Source of the DNA: Lawsonibacter celer
GTDB taxonomy: Bacteria; Bacillota; Clostridia; Oscillospirales; Oscillospiraceae
DNA length: 64,000 bases
Assembly: GCF_014281125.1 (NCBI RefSeq)
Contig: NZ_JACOEA010000003.1
Span: 62,001-126,000 of the forward strand
Direction: 5' to 3'
In this document: positions 25,232 through 35,079 of the stretch, piece after piece
Layout of the letters: each line of letters starts with the position of its first letter
Position numbering within the stretch: position 1 is the stretch's first letter
Notes under the pieces: generated by a model
What the model saw: only the letters and a program-made list of their open reading frames with translations
Databases searched by the model: none
What the model was told of the DNA's origin: nothing
Program-made: the position numbers and the translations under genes

Positions 25232-25600
25232 TTACAGCACTTCGGGAGCCAAGGACAGGATCTTCATGTAATCCTTGTCGCGCAGCTCGCGGGCCACTGG
25301 CCCAAAGATACGGGTACCGCGGGGATTCTTGTCGTCCTTAATGAGAACGGCGGCATTGTCGTCAAAACGGACATAGCTGCCGTCGGCGCGGCGGACACCC
25401 TTGGCGGAGCGGACGATAACGGCCTTCACGACCTCGCCCTTCTTCACGGTGCCGCCGGGCTGAGCCTTGCGGACGGAGGCCACGATCACGTCGCCGATGT
25501 TGCCGAACTTGCGGCTGGAGCCGCCCAGCACGCGGATGGTCTTGATCTCCTTGGCGCCGGTGTTGTCGGCCACCTTCAGATAAGTTTCCTGCTGAATCAT
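25232..25600 (-). CDS. rplN: 50S ribosomal protein uL14
   Basis: uL14 forms part of the 30S-50S interface and is the RsfS docking site. The 122 residues begin [19 protein letters not shown] and include the signature [18 protein letters not shown]. Standard length and position. Confidence 0.99.
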   Translation of the reverse strand: MIQQETYLKVADNTGAKEIKTIRVLGGSSRKFGNIGDVIVASVRKAQPGGTVKKGEVVKAVIVRSAKGVRRADGSYVRFDDNAAVLIKDDKNPRGTRIFGPVARELRDKDYMKILSLAPEVL

Positions 25601-25612
25601 ACCGACACCTCC

Positions 25613-25873
25613 TTACTTCGCCTTCTCGAGAATCTCAACGACGCGCCAGCGCTTGTCCTTGGACAGGGGGCGGGTCTCCATGACCTTGACGCGGTCGCCC
25701 ACGCCGCAGGCGTTGAGCTCGTCGTGAGCCTTGAGCTTATAGGTCCTCTTCACGATCTTCTTATACAGAGGGTGGGCCACACGGTCGGCGATGGCCACCA
25801 CCACGGTCTTATCCATCTTGTCGGAGACCACCAGGCCGACTCTGGTTTTCCGGGAAGAAGTTCTGTTTTCCAT
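25613..25873 (-). CDS. rpsQ: 30S ribosomal protein uS17
   Basis: uS17 is an OB-fold 16S rRNA binder. The 86 residues include [20 protein letters not shown] and [19 protein letters not shown], and end in [12 protein letters not shown]. Standard length, between rpmC and rplN. Confidence 0.99.
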   Translation of the reverse strand: MENRTSSRKTRVGLVVSDKMDKTVVVAIADRVAHPLYKKIVKRTYKLKAHDELNACGVGDRVKVMETRPLSKDKRWRVVEILEKAK

Positions 25874-25890
25874 GTTCTATTTCCTCCTTC

Positions 25891-26094
25891 TTATCGGCCT
25901 GCGAGCTGCTGCTCACGGATAATGGTCTTGACGCGGGCGATGTCCCGCTTGACCTCGGCGATCTTCACGGGATTGTCCAGCTGATTCGTGGCGTGCTGAA
26001 GACGCAGCTGGAAGAGATCCTTCTTCAGGTCGCCCAGCTTGCTCTCCAGCTCGCTGGCGCTCATCTTACGGATTTCAGTAGCCTTCATCTTCAT
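25891..26094 (-). CDS. rpmC: 50S ribosomal protein uL29
   Basis: uL29 is a two-helix protein at the tunnel exit and contacts SRP and trigger factor. The 67 residues include [20 protein letters not shown] and the [14 protein letters not shown] signature. The first ATG overlaps the rplP stop in an ATGA; a second ATG two codons later is possible. Confidence 0.98.
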   Translation of the reverse strand: MKMKATEIRKMSASELESKLGDLKKDLFQLRLQHATNQLDNPVKIAEVKRDIARVKTIIREQQLAGR

Positions 26095-26525
26095 TCACCA
26101 CCATTCTCGGTCTCGGCGGTCTCTTTCGCCACAATCTTGCACTTGACAGGCAGCTTGTGGGAGGCGAGACGCAGGGCCTCGCGGGCGATCTCCTCGGAGA
26201 CGCCGGCGATCTCGAACATCACGCGGCCGGGCTTGACCACGGCCACCCAGTACTCGGGGGAGCCCTTACCGGAGCCCATGCGGGTCTCGGCGGGCTTCTC
26301 GGTCACAGGCTTGTCGGGGAAGATCTTGATCCACACCTTACCGCCGCGCTTGGTGTAGCGGGTCATGGCGATACGGGCGGCCTCGATCTGGTTGCTGGTG
26401 ATCCAGCTGGGCTCGGTGGCCTGCAGGCCCCAATCACCATAGGTGACGGTGTTGCCGCGCATGGCCTTGCCCTTCATGCGGCCGCGGTGGACACGGCGGT
26501 ATTTCACTCTCTTAGGCAGCAGCAT
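26091..26525 (-). CDS. rplP: 50S ribosomal protein uL16
   Basis: uL16 lies next to the peptidyl transferase centre and positions A-site tRNA. The 144 residues begin [19 protein letters not shown] and contain [24 protein letters not shown] (read in part), the conserved loop reaching the catalytic centre. Its ATG overlaps the rpsC stop by one base (TAATG). Confidence 0.99.
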   Translation of the reverse strand: MLLPKRVKYRRVHRGRMKGKAMRGNTVTYGDWGLQATEPSWITSNQIEAARIAMTRYTKRGGKVWIKIFPDKPVTEKPAETRMGSGKGSPEYWVAVVKPGRVMFEIAGVSEEIAREALRLASHKLPVKCKIVAKETAETENGGE

Positions 26526-27436
26526 TAGTTGGAGCCTCCTTCCTTGGGAGCAGCGGGCGCGGCAGGACGGGGCGCGCCGCCGGCGGGACGGTTAAAGCCG
26601 CCCTGGGGACGATTGTTGTTGAAACCACCCTGAGGGCGATTGTTGTTAAAGCCGCCCTGACGGTTGTTGTTGAAGCCACCGGGACGACGGTCGCCGCCCT
26701 GGCGATTGAATCCGCCCTGACGGCGGTCGCCGTCGCGGCGGCGGGGGCGCTGCTCGCGCTCCTTAAAGTTCTTGGTGTCCAGGGTGCGGGGGGTGGTGCG
26801 CAGGGTCTGGGTGAGCACCTCGCCCTTGTAGATCCAAACCTTCACGCCGATGCGGCCATAGGTGGTGGCGGCCTCCGCGAAACCGTAGTCGATGTCGGCG
26901 CGCAGGGTCTGCAGGGGAATGGTGCCGTCGTGGTAGTGCTCCACACGGGCAATCTCAGCGCCGCCCAGGCGGCCGGAGCAGCAGGTCTTGATACCACGGG
27001 CGCCCATGCGCATGGCGCGGCCCATGGCGTTCTTCATGGCCCGGCGGAAGCCGATGCGCTTCTCCAGCTGCTGGGCAATGTTCTCAGCCACCAGCTGGGC
27101 GTTCATGTCGGGGCTCTTCACCTCAACGATGTTCAGGGCCACGGACTTGCCGATCATCTTCTCCAGCTTGACGCGCAGGGCCTCGATGGCCTCGCCGCCC
27201 TTGCCGATGACCACGCCGGGACGGGCGCAGTGCAGGTAGATGCGCACCTTGGCGTTGTCGCGCTCAATCTCAATCTTGGGGATACCGGCGGAGTACAGGG
27301 TCTTCTTCAGGTACTCGCGCAGCATGTGGTCCTCCACCAGCAGATCGCCCACCTTCTCGTTGCGGGCATACCAGCGGGAGTCCCAATCCTTAATGACGCC
27401 CACGCGCAGGCCGTGGGGATTTACTTTCTGTCCCAT
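26525..27436 (-). CDS. rpsC: 30S ribosomal protein uS3 with long Gly/Asn/Arg-rich tail
   Basis: uS3 lines the mRNA entry channel. Residues 1-225 are a normal S3: [15 protein letters not shown], a KH domain with the GKGG loop at about 78-81, and the C-terminal domain with [13 protein letters not shown]. The protein then continues for about 78 residues, where most bacterial S3 proteins end near 210-230. The tail opens with [10 protein letters not shown], then repeats [13 protein letters not shown] units several times, and ends in an Ala/Pro segment. It looks disordered and RNA-binding, like RGG tails. It has no frameshift and the frame ends in overlap with rplP, so it appears to be real coding sequence. 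Confidence 0.98.
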   Translation of the reverse strand: MGQKVNPHGLRVGVIKDWDSRWYARNEKVGDLLVEDHMLREYLKKTLYSAGIPKIEIERDNAKVRIYLHCARPGVVIGKGGEAIEALRVKLEKMIGKSVALNIVEVKSPDMNAQLVAENIAQQLEKRIGFRRAMKNAMGRAMRMGARGIKTCCSGRLGGAEIARVEHYHDGTIPLQTLRADIDYGFAEAATTYGRIGVKVWIYKGEVLTQTLRTTPRTLDTKNFKEREQRPRRRDGDRRQGGFNRQGGDRRPGGFNNNRQGGFNNNRPQGGFNNNRPQGGFNRPAGGAPRPAAPAAPKEGGSN

Positions 27437-27451
27437 ATACTTCCTCCTCCC

Positions 27452-27784
27452 TTAGCGCTCGCTCACGCAGATGGTGATGTGAGAGGTACGCTTGTTGATC
27501 CGGTAGGCGCGACCCTGAGCCCGGGGCATCATCCGCTTGATGATGGGGCCGGGGTTGGCGTAGGTGGCGGACACATACAGCTTCTCGGGGTCCATCTGGT
27601 GGTTGTTCTCCGCGTTGGCCGCAGCGCTCTTGAGGAGCTTGAGCAACAGCTCGGAGGCCGCCTTGGGGGTGGCCATCAGGATCGCGGTGGCCTGGGGCAC
27701 ACTCTTGCCGCGGATCAGGTCGCACACGATCTGAACCTTACGGGGAGAGATACGGGCATATCTCAGATGTGCTTTTGCTTCCAT
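27452..27784 (-). CDS. rplV: 50S ribosomal protein uL22
   Basis: uL22 has a long hairpin reaching the exit-tunnel constriction and is a known macrolide-resistance site. The 110 residues begin [20 protein letters not shown] and contain [17 protein letters not shown] near the C terminus. Standard length and position. Confidence 0.99.
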   Translation of the reverse strand: MEAKAHLRYARISPRKVQIVCDLIRGKSVPQATAILMATPKAASELLLKLLKSAAANAENNHQMDPEKLYVSATYANPGPIIKRMMPRAQGRAYRINKRTSHITICVSER

Positions 27785-27798
27785 GTTCTCTCTCCTCC

Positions 27799-28071
27799 TT
27801 ACTTACCAGTCTTGCTGCCGGCGTGGCCGCGGAAGGTGCGGGTGGGGGCGAACTCGCCCAGCTTATGACCCACCATGTCCTCGGTCACGTAGACGGGCAC
27901 ATGCTTGCGGCCGTCATGCACGGCAAAGGTGTGGCCGACGAAGGAGGGGAAGATGGTGGAGGCGCGGCTCCAGGTCTTCAGGACCTTCTTGTCGCCTTTC
28001 TGATTCATTTCGTCGACCCGCTTGAGCAGCTCGGGGGCGCAAAACGGGCCTTTCTTGATGCTTCTAGACAT
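27799..28071 (-). CDS. rpsS: 30S ribosomal protein uS19
   Basis: uS19 pairs with uS13 in the 30S head. The 90 residues begin [19 protein letters not shown] and contain [22 protein letters not shown] (read in part) and [16 protein letters not shown]. Standard length and position. Confidence 0.99.
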   Translation of the reverse strand: MSRSIKKGPFCAPELLKRVDEMNQKGDKKVLKTWSRASTIFPSFVGHTFAVHDGRKHVPVYVTEDMVGHKLGEFAPTRTFRGHAGSKTGK

Positions 28072-28085
28072 GTTTTACTACCTCC

Positions 28086-28919
28086 TTACTTGCTGTTGCG
28101 ATGCTTGACGATGAACTTCTCAGTGCGGTTCTTCGTCTTGCGGGTCTTGTAGCCCATGGCCGGCTTGCCCCAGGGGGTGACCGGGCCGGGACGGCCGACC
28201 GGGCTCTTGCCCTCGCCGCCGCCGTGGGGGTGGTCATTGGGGTTCATGACGGAGCCGCGGACGGTGGGCCGCCAGCCCATGTGGCGCTTGCGGCCAGCCT
28301 TGCCCAGCTGGATGTTGGCCCAGTCGGTGTTACCCACCTGGCCGATGGTTGCCTTGCACTCCTCGCGGATATAGCGCACCTCGCCGGAGGGCAGACGGAC
28401 CTGAGCCATACCGTTCTCCTTGGCCATCAGCTGCGCAGCCTCGCCGGCGGCGCGCACCAGCTGTGCGCCCTTGCCGGGGTAGAGCTCCACACAGTGGATC
28501 ATCTCGCCCACGGGAATCTTGCTGATGGGCAGGCAGTTGCCGGGCAGGATGTCGGCATCGGGGCCGGTCATGATCTTGTGGCCGGCCTTCAGGTTCACGG
28601 GGGCCAGGATATAGCGCTTCTCGCCGTCCTCATACTGGATGAGGGCAATGTTGGCGGAGCGGTTGGGGTCGTACTGCAGGTTGATGACCGTGGCAGTTCC
28701 CTCTTTGTCCCGCTTGAAGTCGATGATGCGGTACTTCTTCTTGTTGCCGCCGCCGCGGTGGCGGACGGTGATGCGGCCGTAGCTGTTGCGGCCGGCATTC
28801 TTCTTCAGGTTTTCCAGCAGGCTGCGCTCGGGCTTGGCCTTCTTGTCGATGCCCTCGAAGGCGCTCACCGTCATGTGGCGGCGGGAGGGCGTCGTGGGCT
28901 TATAAGTCTTAATCGCCAT
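28086..28919 (-). CDS. rplB: 50S ribosomal protein uL2
   Basis: uL2 is needed for peptidyl transferase activity and subunit joining. The 277 residues include the conserved C-terminal [21 protein letters not shown], with the His critical for activity. The N terminus is [21 protein letters not shown]. Standard length. Confidence 0.99.
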   Translation of the reverse strand: MAIKTYKPTTPSRRHMTVSAFEGIDKKAKPERSLLENLKKNAGRNSYGRITVRHRGGGNKKKYRIIDFKRDKEGTATVINLQYDPNRSANIALIQYEDGEKRYILAPVNLKAGHKIMTGPDADILPGNCLPISKIPVGEMIHCVELYPGKGAQLVRAAGEAAQLMAKENGMAQVRLPSGEVRYIREECKATIGQVGNTDWANIQLGKAGRKRHMGWRPTVRGSVMNPNDHPHGGGEGKSPVGRPGPVTPWGKPAMGYKTRKTKNRTEKFIVKHRNSK

Positions 28920-28934
28920 TTCTCGTTATCCTCC

Positions 28935-29234
28935 TTACACCATGCCTTCGAAGAACTCGATGCTCTTGGAATCCCCGGTCAGAGTAACCATGGCCTTCTT
29001 CCAGGAGGGGCGGCGGCCGGCGGGATAGCGGCCGGTGCGCTTCTCCTTGCCCTGCATGTTCAGGGTGTTGACCTTGGCGACCTTGACTCCGAAGATCTCC
29101 TCGACCGCCTTGGCGATCTCGATCTTGTTCGCGTCCTTGGCCACCTCGAAGGTGTACTTCTTGTGCTCGGTCTCAGCCATGGACTGCTCGGTGATGATGG
29201 GGCGCTTAATGATGTCGTAAGCGGTGGTAGCCAT
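28935..29234 (-). CDS. rplW: 50S ribosomal protein uL23
   Basis: uL23 is the main dock for trigger factor and SRP at the tunnel exit. The 99 residues begin [19 protein letters not shown] and contain [20 protein letters not shown], the family signature. Its ATG overlaps the rplD stop by one base. Confidence 0.99.
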   Translation of the reverse strand: MATTAYDIIKRPIITEQSMAETEHKKYTFEVAKDANKIEIAKAVEEIFGVKVAKVNTLNMQGKEKRTGRYPAGRRPSWKKAMVTLTGDSKSIEFFEGMV

Positions 29235-29854
29235 TACGCGAACACCTCCTCGATGACGGCCAGGGCCGCCTTGTCTACAATAAACTGCTTGGCGTTCACG
29301 ATGTCGTAAACGCTCAGGATCTTGGCGGTGGTGGTTACCACGCCGGGGATGTTCCGGGCGGACTTGATCACATTGTCGTTCACCTCAGGGGTGACCACGA
29401 CCGCCTTGCCGGCTCCCACGGAATCCAGGAAGCCCTTCATGGCCTTGGTCTTGATCTCGGGCAGCTCCAGGCCGTCCACCACAATGACGTTCCCCTCGGC
29501 CGCCTTGGCGGACAGAGCGGACTTCAGGGCCAGGCGCTTGAGCTTCTTGTTCAGGGTGTAGCTGTAGTCCCGGGGCTTGGGAGCGAACACGATGCCGCCG
29601 TGGGTCCACTGGGGGGCGCGGGTGGAACCCTGACGGGCGTGGCCGGTGCCCTTCTGGCGCCAGGGCTTTTTGCCGCCGCCGGAGACCTCGGCGCGGGTCA
29701 GGGCGCTCTGGGTGCCCTGACGGCAGTTGGCCAGGTGATTCTTAACCACGGAGTGCACCGCAGTCTGATTGGGCTCGATCCCGAACACAGCTTCGGAGAG
29801 CTCAATCTCGCCGACCTGCTGGCCGGCCATGTTGAATACATTTGCTTTAGGCAT
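29234..29854 (-). CDS. rplD: 50S ribosomal protein uL4
   Basis: uL4 reaches the exit tunnel and in E. coli represses the S10 operon by acting on its leader. The 206 residues contain the tunnel loop [21 protein letters not shown] (20 residues shown in part) and the C-terminal core. Standard length. Whether L4 acts on the leader described at 31161-31433 is unknown. Confidence 0.99.
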   Translation of the reverse strand: MPKANVFNMAGQQVGEIELSEAVFGIEPNQTAVHSVVKNHLANCRQGTQSALTRAEVSGGGKKPWRQKGTGHARQGSTRAPQWTHGGIVFAPKPRDYSYTLNKKLKRLALKSALSAKAAEGNVIVVDGLELPEIKTKAMKGFLDSVGAGKAVVVTPEVNDNVIKSARNIPGVVTTTAKILSVYDIVNAKQFIVDKAALAVIEEVFA

Positions 29855-29873
29855 GATCTATACTCTCCTTTCC

Positions 29874-30599
29874 TTACTTGTTGCGGGCGGAAGCCTTCTG
29901 GGGATTGACGCGGGCGGAGGCCTTCTGCGGGTTGATGCTCGCGTTGGCGGCGGCGCCCTTCTCCTTGACATTGATCACGCTGTTGCGCAGGTACACAATG
30001 CCGCCCTTGGGGCCGGGGATCGCGCCGCATACGGCGATCAGGTTGAGCTCCGGATCCACGCTCACCACATCCAGATTGAGCACGGTAACCTGGTCGGAGC
30101 CCATGTGGCCGGCACCGTCGCGGCCCTTAAAGATGCGGCCGGGATAGGTGCCGGCTGCCAGGGCGCCCTGGTGACGATGGACCGGGCCGCCGCCGTGGGT
30201 CATTCTCTTGATCGCGGCGCCATGGCGCTTGACCACGCCCTGGAAGCCTTTGCCCTTGCTCACGCCGGTCACGTCCACGCGGTCGCCGGCGGCGAACACG
30301 TCAGCCTTGACCTCGTCGCCCACATTCAGGGCGTCGGCATTGTTCAGTTTGAACTCCTTGAGCACCTTCTTGAAGGCGACCTCAGCCTTTTTCAGGTGGC
30401 CCGCCTCGGGCTTGGTGAGCTTCTTCTCGGCTACGTCCTGGTAGCCCAGCTGAACGGCAGTGTAACCGTCCTTTTCCTCGGTCTTCTTCTGCACCACGGT
30501 GCAGGGGCCCGCCTCGATGACGGTGACCGGGATGACCTTGCCGGCTTCGTCGAAGATCTGCGTCATGCCGACCTTCTTGCCGATGATGGCCTTTTCCAT
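29874..30599 (-). CDS. rplC: 50S ribosomal protein uL3 with repeated C-terminal tail
   Basis: uL3 nucleates 50S assembly and reaches the peptidyl transferase centre. The 241 residues begin [20 protein letters not shown] and contain the central loop [21 protein letters not shown]. The last 22 residues hold two copies of NPQKASAR, an extension beyond the usual family end near residue 215. A 246-base spacer separates it from rpsJ. Confidence 0.99.
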   Translation of the reverse strand: MEKAIIGKKVGMTQIFDEAGKVIPVTVIEAGPCTVVQKKTEEKDGYTAVQLGYQDVAEKKLTKPEAGHLKKAEVAFKKVLKEFKLNNADALNVGDEVKADVFAAGDRVDVTGVSKGKGFQGVVKRHGAAIKRMTHGGGPVHRHQGALAAGTYPGRIFKGRDGAGHMGSDQVTVLNLDVVSVDPELNLIAVCGAIPGPKGGIVYLRNSVINVKEKGAAANASINPQKASARVNPQKASARNK

Positions 30600-30845
30600 G
30601 TGTTTTCCTCCTTAATAAGGTTATTGGTTGACGTAGGTGGGCATTGGCTCCCATTGCTCCGCCAACTTGACCCGCCTATCTCAAAAACGCGATAGGCTGC
30701 GGTACTGACTTCGTCACAAAGTCCGCTTCGTTCCGTTTCCGCCTGCGGCGAAAACTGCACTGCGCTGCCTTGTTCCTCGTCTCCAAATCAAACCCGCTGC
30801 GCTGGGCTTTGATTTGGCAGGACGGGGGATGGGGATGCGAAAGAC
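30600..30845 (-). repeat. structured palindromic spacer between rpsJ and rplC
   Basis: This 246-base gap is far longer than others in the cluster. In mRNA order it holds CCAAATCAAAGCCC/GGGTTTGATTTGG, TTTTCGCC/GGCGGAAA, GACTT/AAGTC and CCTATC/GATAGG, four hairpins in a row. The last is followed by the rplC ribosome site AAGGAGGA. No gene or T-run terminator is seen on the minus strand. The density of palindromes suggests an inserted palindromic repeat element. Confidence 0.5.
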
Positions 30846-31160
30846 TTACAATTTGATCTCGATCTCTACGCCCGCCGGCAGCTCCAGGCTCATCAGGGCC
30901 TCCACGGTCTTGGGGGAAGGCTTGAGGATGTCGATCAGGCGCTTGTGGGTGCGGCGCTCAAACTGCTCGCGGGAATCCTTATACTTGTGGACGGCGCGCA
31001 GGATGGTGACGACTTCCTTCTTGGTGGGCAGGGGGATGGGGCCGGACACGGAAGCGCCGGTGCGCTTGGCGGTCTCCACGATCTTCTCCGCGCTCTGGTC
31101 GATGAGCTGGTGATCGTAGGCCTTCAGCCGGATACGAATCATTTCTTTCTGTGCTGCCAT
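30846..31160 (-). CDS. rpsJ: 30S ribosomal protein uS10
   Basis: uS10 (also NusE in antitermination complexes) is the first gene of the S10-spc-alpha cluster. The 104 residues contain [20 protein letters not shown] and [20 protein letters not shown], both family signatures. AAGGAGG lies before the ATG. It is preceded by a leader of about 270 bases and a consensus promoter. Confidence 0.99.
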   Translation of the reverse strand: MAAQKEMIRIRLKAYDHQLIDQSAEKIVETAKRTGASVSGPIPLPTKKEVVTILRAVHKYKDSREQFERRTHKRLIDILKPSPKTVEALMSLELPAGVEIEIKL

Positions 31161-31433
31161 GGTTTTTCCTCCTTAAAACATACGAAGTGGGGTTTGGGTC
31201 TCCTCGCACGCTTCGTACGGTGAGAAATCTTCAGCACACGTTTCCGTGCGTATCACTCCGTGACATGAAGAAAACCGGCACAAGCAGGCCGGTTTTATCC
31301 ACACGCGGCGATATACGCCGTGTACAGATTCCTCAGCCGCCCGATTCTAGCTCGGACATACTCCGCGGAAGTTACCTCATTGCTGAGCAATCTCCCGCAT
31401 CATCGCAGACTGCGCCCATACAGGCGCTTGACT
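31161..31433 (-). promoter_or_regulatory. long structured leader of the S10 operon
   Basis: The leader contains ACACGGCG/CGCCGCGTGT at 31301-31323. Next comes AAAACCGGC/GCCGGTTTT at 31271-31296, whose 3' side plus TTCTTC looks like an intrinsic terminator. Last is TACGAAGC/CTTCGTA at 31181-31217, just before the rpsJ ribosome site. This layout fits transcription attenuation or ribosomal-protein feedback. No gene is seen. Confidence 0.55.
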
Positions 31434-31462
31434 ATGATATAGCAAAAAAAGCCCTGTGTCAA
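31434..31462 (-). promoter_or_regulatory. promoter of the S10-spc-alpha operon
   Basis: Consensus TTGACA and TATCAT are 17 bases apart on the minus strand. The -35 box lies in the loop of the aroE terminator hairpin and includes the aroE stop codon TGA. Confidence 0.85.
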
Positions 31463-31474
31463 GGCTTTTTTTGC
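31442..31474 (-). terminator. terminator of the aromatic operon, overlapping the aroE 3' end
   Basis: GCAAAAAAAGCC pairs perfectly with GGCTTTTTTTGC around a nine-base loop. The 5' arm is the end of the aroE coding sequence and the T-run is in the 3' arm. Confidence 0.75.
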
Positions 31475-32340
31475 TTTTTATCCGCTTTTCCCCCCAAGGC
31501 CCGGGCAATCACCGGCTTCATCGCCCCGGCGTCCAGCCCAACGCCGGTAAAGTGCTCCAGGGAGAGCACCGCCTGATGGACCAAAAGACCCATTCCATTG
31601 GCTGTCCGGTGTCCCCGCGCCCTGGCCTCCGCCAGCAGCCGGGTCTCCTCCGGGGCATAGATCAGGTCCACCACGCTCACGCCCTCTTTCAGCCCGTCCA
31701 GGAAGGAGAAATCCTCAAACTGCCCGGCTGTACCGCTCATGCCCAGTGAGGTGCAGTTGATCAGCAGATCGCATCCCTCCGCCGCCCGGCGCAGCTGTGC
31801 CGGGGTAAAGCCCGCAGTGCGGATCTGTTTCGGTCTGTACCGGTGCAAAAGCCTGGCCTTCTCCTCCGTCCGGTTGCACACGGTGACCTCGGCTCCGTGC
31901 GCCATCAATTTGAGCACCACCGCTTTCGCCGCACCGCCCGCGCCCAGCACCACAACCCGTCGGCCCTCCGGAAAAATCTCCTCGTCGGCCAGCGCGCGGA
32001 GGAAGCCCTCCCCGTCGGTGTTATGGCCGTAAGCTCTGCCATCCCGGAGGCAGACCGTATTCACAGCGCCGAAGAGCCTGGCGTCCTCATCCAGCTCATC
32101 CATCAACGCCACCAGCTCCTGCTTGTGGGGCATGGTGGCGTTAAATCCGGCATAGCCTGCAAAAGCCGCCAGCTCCAGCCACTGCCGGCACGCCCCCCGG
32201 GGGACCGGCTGACAAAGATAGATATAGTCCAGCCCCAGCGCCTGAATCATGGCGTTCTGAATGACCGGCGACTTGGAGTGGAGCACCGGCTCGCCAATGA
32301 CGCACAGCTTTTTTGTGGTGTTTTTCAGCTCAACCTGCAT
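31459..32340 (-). CDS. aroE: shikimate dehydrogenase
   Basis: AroE reduces 3-dehydroshikimate to shikimate with NADPH. The 293 residues hold the substrate domain with CVIGEPVLHSKSPVIQNAMI, and the catalytic Lys in GFNATMPHKQEL. The Rossmann domain has VVLGAGGAAKAVVLKLMAHGAEVTVCNRT (read in part), and NGMGLLVHQA lies near the C terminus. It is the last gene of the aromatic operon and starts 16 bases inside the preceding unknown gene, so it is coupled to it. Its stop lies in the S10 promoter. Confidence 0.97.
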   Translation of the reverse strand: MQVELKNTTKKLCVIGEPVLHSKSPVIQNAMIQALGLDYIYLCQPVPRGACRQWLELAAFAGYAGFNATMPHKQELVALMDELDEDARLFGAVNTVCLRDGRAYGHNTDGEGFLRALADEEIFPEGRRVVVLGAGGAAKAVVLKLMAHGAEVTVCNRTEEKARLLHRYRPKQIRTAGFTPAQLRRAAEGCDLLINCTSLGMSGTAGQFEDFSFLDGLKEGVSVVDLIYAPEETRLLAEARARGHRTANGMGLLVHQAVLSLEHFTGVGLDAGAMKPVIARALGGKADKKQKKP

Positions 32341-32834
32341 GGCTCCTCCTCGTGCATCAAGCGCACAAATTCCTCCGCCACCCGCTCGGGGGCATATACC
32401 CCCTCCAGCATCAACCCGTAGTAGTCCTCAAAATGAGCCCATTCCCATAGCGTGTCATCGGTCTTTGGCCGTCCCAGTCCACACTGACGGGTCAGAAGGG
32501 ACATCCGAACAATCGCGCGCTCCATGGTCGTCTCCCCGCTCTGCCACTGTGCCCGAAGCTTCCGCCGCAGCGCCCAATAGATATCCATCGAGATGGGCGC
32601 GCCATCCACCCAGCCCACTCCCAGGTCCAGCAGGCTCTCCCGCAGCACCGCCGCCAGAGGGGTCTCCCCCTTGGTCGCAGCCAGCGCTGCGTCCAGAATG
32701 GCATTGGGTAGATCAGCCCCCGCTGTCAGAATAATACCGTCCAGTTCCGCCGAAATCCCGTCCGCCGTCAGTGCGCCGCACCGCAGTCCGGCCAGCCAGT
32801 ATTCCAGAAGCTCCGACTGCTCCTCTCGAGTCAC
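32325..32834 (-). CDS. unknown protein encoded inside the aromatic operon
   Basis: I do not recognise this 169-residue protein. It starts with GTG in a GTGA overlap with the aroQ stop and ends 16 bases inside aroE, so it is surely translated with its neighbours. It appears fully alpha-helical: ILDAALAATKGETPLAAVL, then a Trp-rich second half with DTLWEWAHFEDYYGLMLEGVY and VAEEFVRLMHEE. No signal peptide, membrane segment or known catalytic motif is visible. Its position suggests a link to shikimate metabolism or a regulatory or chaperone role, but that is inference from context alone. Confidence 0.75.
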   Translation of the reverse strand: MTREEQSELLEYWLAGLRCGALTADGISAELDGIILTAGADLPNAILDAALAATKGETPLAAVLRESLLDLGVGWVDGAPISMDIYWALRRKLRAQWQSGETTMERAIVRMSLLTRQCGLGRPKTDDTLWEWAHFEDYYGLMLEGVYAPERVAEEFVRLMHEEEPCRLS

Positions 32835-33265
32835 GGCTCAGCCTGCTCCAGGAAATAGTCCATGGCCATGGTATAGCCCCTGAGCCCTTGGCCGTAAATC
32901 TGGCCCACACAGGCGGGCCGGGTCACCGACACGGCCCGAAAGGACTCCCGGCTGGTAATGTCGGAAATATGTACCTCGTAGGCCGGCACGGAGACGCTCT
33001 TCAGCGCGTCGTGGATGGCGTAGCTGTAATGGGTATAGGCGCCCGGATTGATCACAATGGCGTCGTATACGCCGTCGGCGGCCTGGATAGCGTCGATGAT
33101 GGCCCCCTCGTGGTTGGACTGGAAGCAGTCGGCCGTACTCCCATGCTCGGAGGCATGCTCCTCCACCATCCGGCAGAGCGCCTCATAGTTCTCTGTGCCG
33201 TAAATGCCCGGCTCCCGTTTCCCCAGCAGGTTCAGGTTGGGGCCATTCAGAATCAGAAATTTCAT
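32831..33265 (-). CDS. aroQ: 3-dehydroquinate dehydratase, type II
   Basis: AroQ converts 3-dehydroquinate to 3-dehydroshikimate. The 144 residues start at ATG 33265, giving MKFLILNGPNLNLLGKREPG. The motif GPNLNLLGKREPGIYG contains the catalytic Arg and Tyr. NPGAYTHYSYAIHDAL and EVHISDITSRESFR follow. This is the small dodecameric type II enzyme. The start overlaps the aroK stop in an ATGA. Confidence 0.97.
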   Translation of the reverse strand: MKFLILNGPNLNLLGKREPGIYGTENYEALCRMVEEHASEHGSTADCFQSNHEGAIIDAIQAADGVYDAIVINPGAYTHYSYAIHDALKSVSVPAYEVHISDITSRESFRAVSVTRPACVGQIYGQGLRGYTMAMDYFLEQAEP

Positions 33266-33755
33266 GTGTTCAGCACCTCCAGTATCCCCCGGGCGGTCTC
33301 CGCGGGGGTGGGCTGTACGTCCACCACCCGGTCGGCCCACTCCAAGTAAATCGGCTCCCGGCCGGCGTACCGCTCCAGAAAGGCCTCCCGGCCCTGCTGT
33401 CCCAGAGGCCGCCCGCCCATGGAGACGTGGTCAAAGATCTCCCCCGGGTCCCGGCGGAGAAAGACCACCGTGCCGCTGCGCTTCAGGCAGGCTATGGAGT
33501 CCCTCCGGGTGGGCAGGCCGCCGCCGCAGGCCACGACCAGCCCCTTCCGCCCGGCCAGCTCCCGGGCCGCGGCCAGTTCCTGCGCCCGGAAAAAGTCCTC
33601 CCCCTCCCTGGCAAAGAGCTCGGGGATAGAGCGGCCCAGGGCCGCCTCAATATATTGGTCCGTATCCACGAAGGAGAAGCCCATCGCCCGTGCCAGAAGC
33701 CCGCCCACGGTGGTCTTACCACAGCCCATCATGCCGATGAGCACCACATTTTCCT

Positions 33756-33759
<4 letters not shown>
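33262..33759 (-). CDS. aroK: shikimate kinase
   Basis: AroK phosphorylates shikimate at O3. The 165 residues have the P-loop GMMGCGKTT at 9-17, the shikimate-binding Asp in FVDTDQYIE, Arg in FFRAQE, and GGGLPTR at about 78-84. The LID contains RPLGQQG. It overlaps both neighbours by ATGA, pheA upstream and aroQ downstream. Confidence 0.97.
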
Positions 33760-34913
<1,154 letters not shown>

Positions 34914-35079
34914 GGCGATCTCTCCTAAATCGTTTTTGGGGAATCTCCCCGCCAGGAGAACGGCGACTCCTTCGGCGGCTCAGCCGCCTTCCCTGGCGGT
35001 GAATCAGGCTTGGTAAACCCCACATCCCCCGGCAGGGGACACCCCCCATCCCCAGCGAAAAAAGGCCGCGGAGTGACGC
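34914..35079. repeat. palindromic spacer between aroC and pheA
   Basis: The 166-base gap holds nested inverted repeats: CCGCCAGG at 34950-34957 pairs with CCTGGCGG at 34992-34999, with GGCGGCT/AGCCGCC inside. A GC-rich CCCC/GGGG tract lies next to it. It interrupts an operon otherwise joined by overlaps, and resembles a REP-like intergenic element. No gene is seen. Confidence 0.45.
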
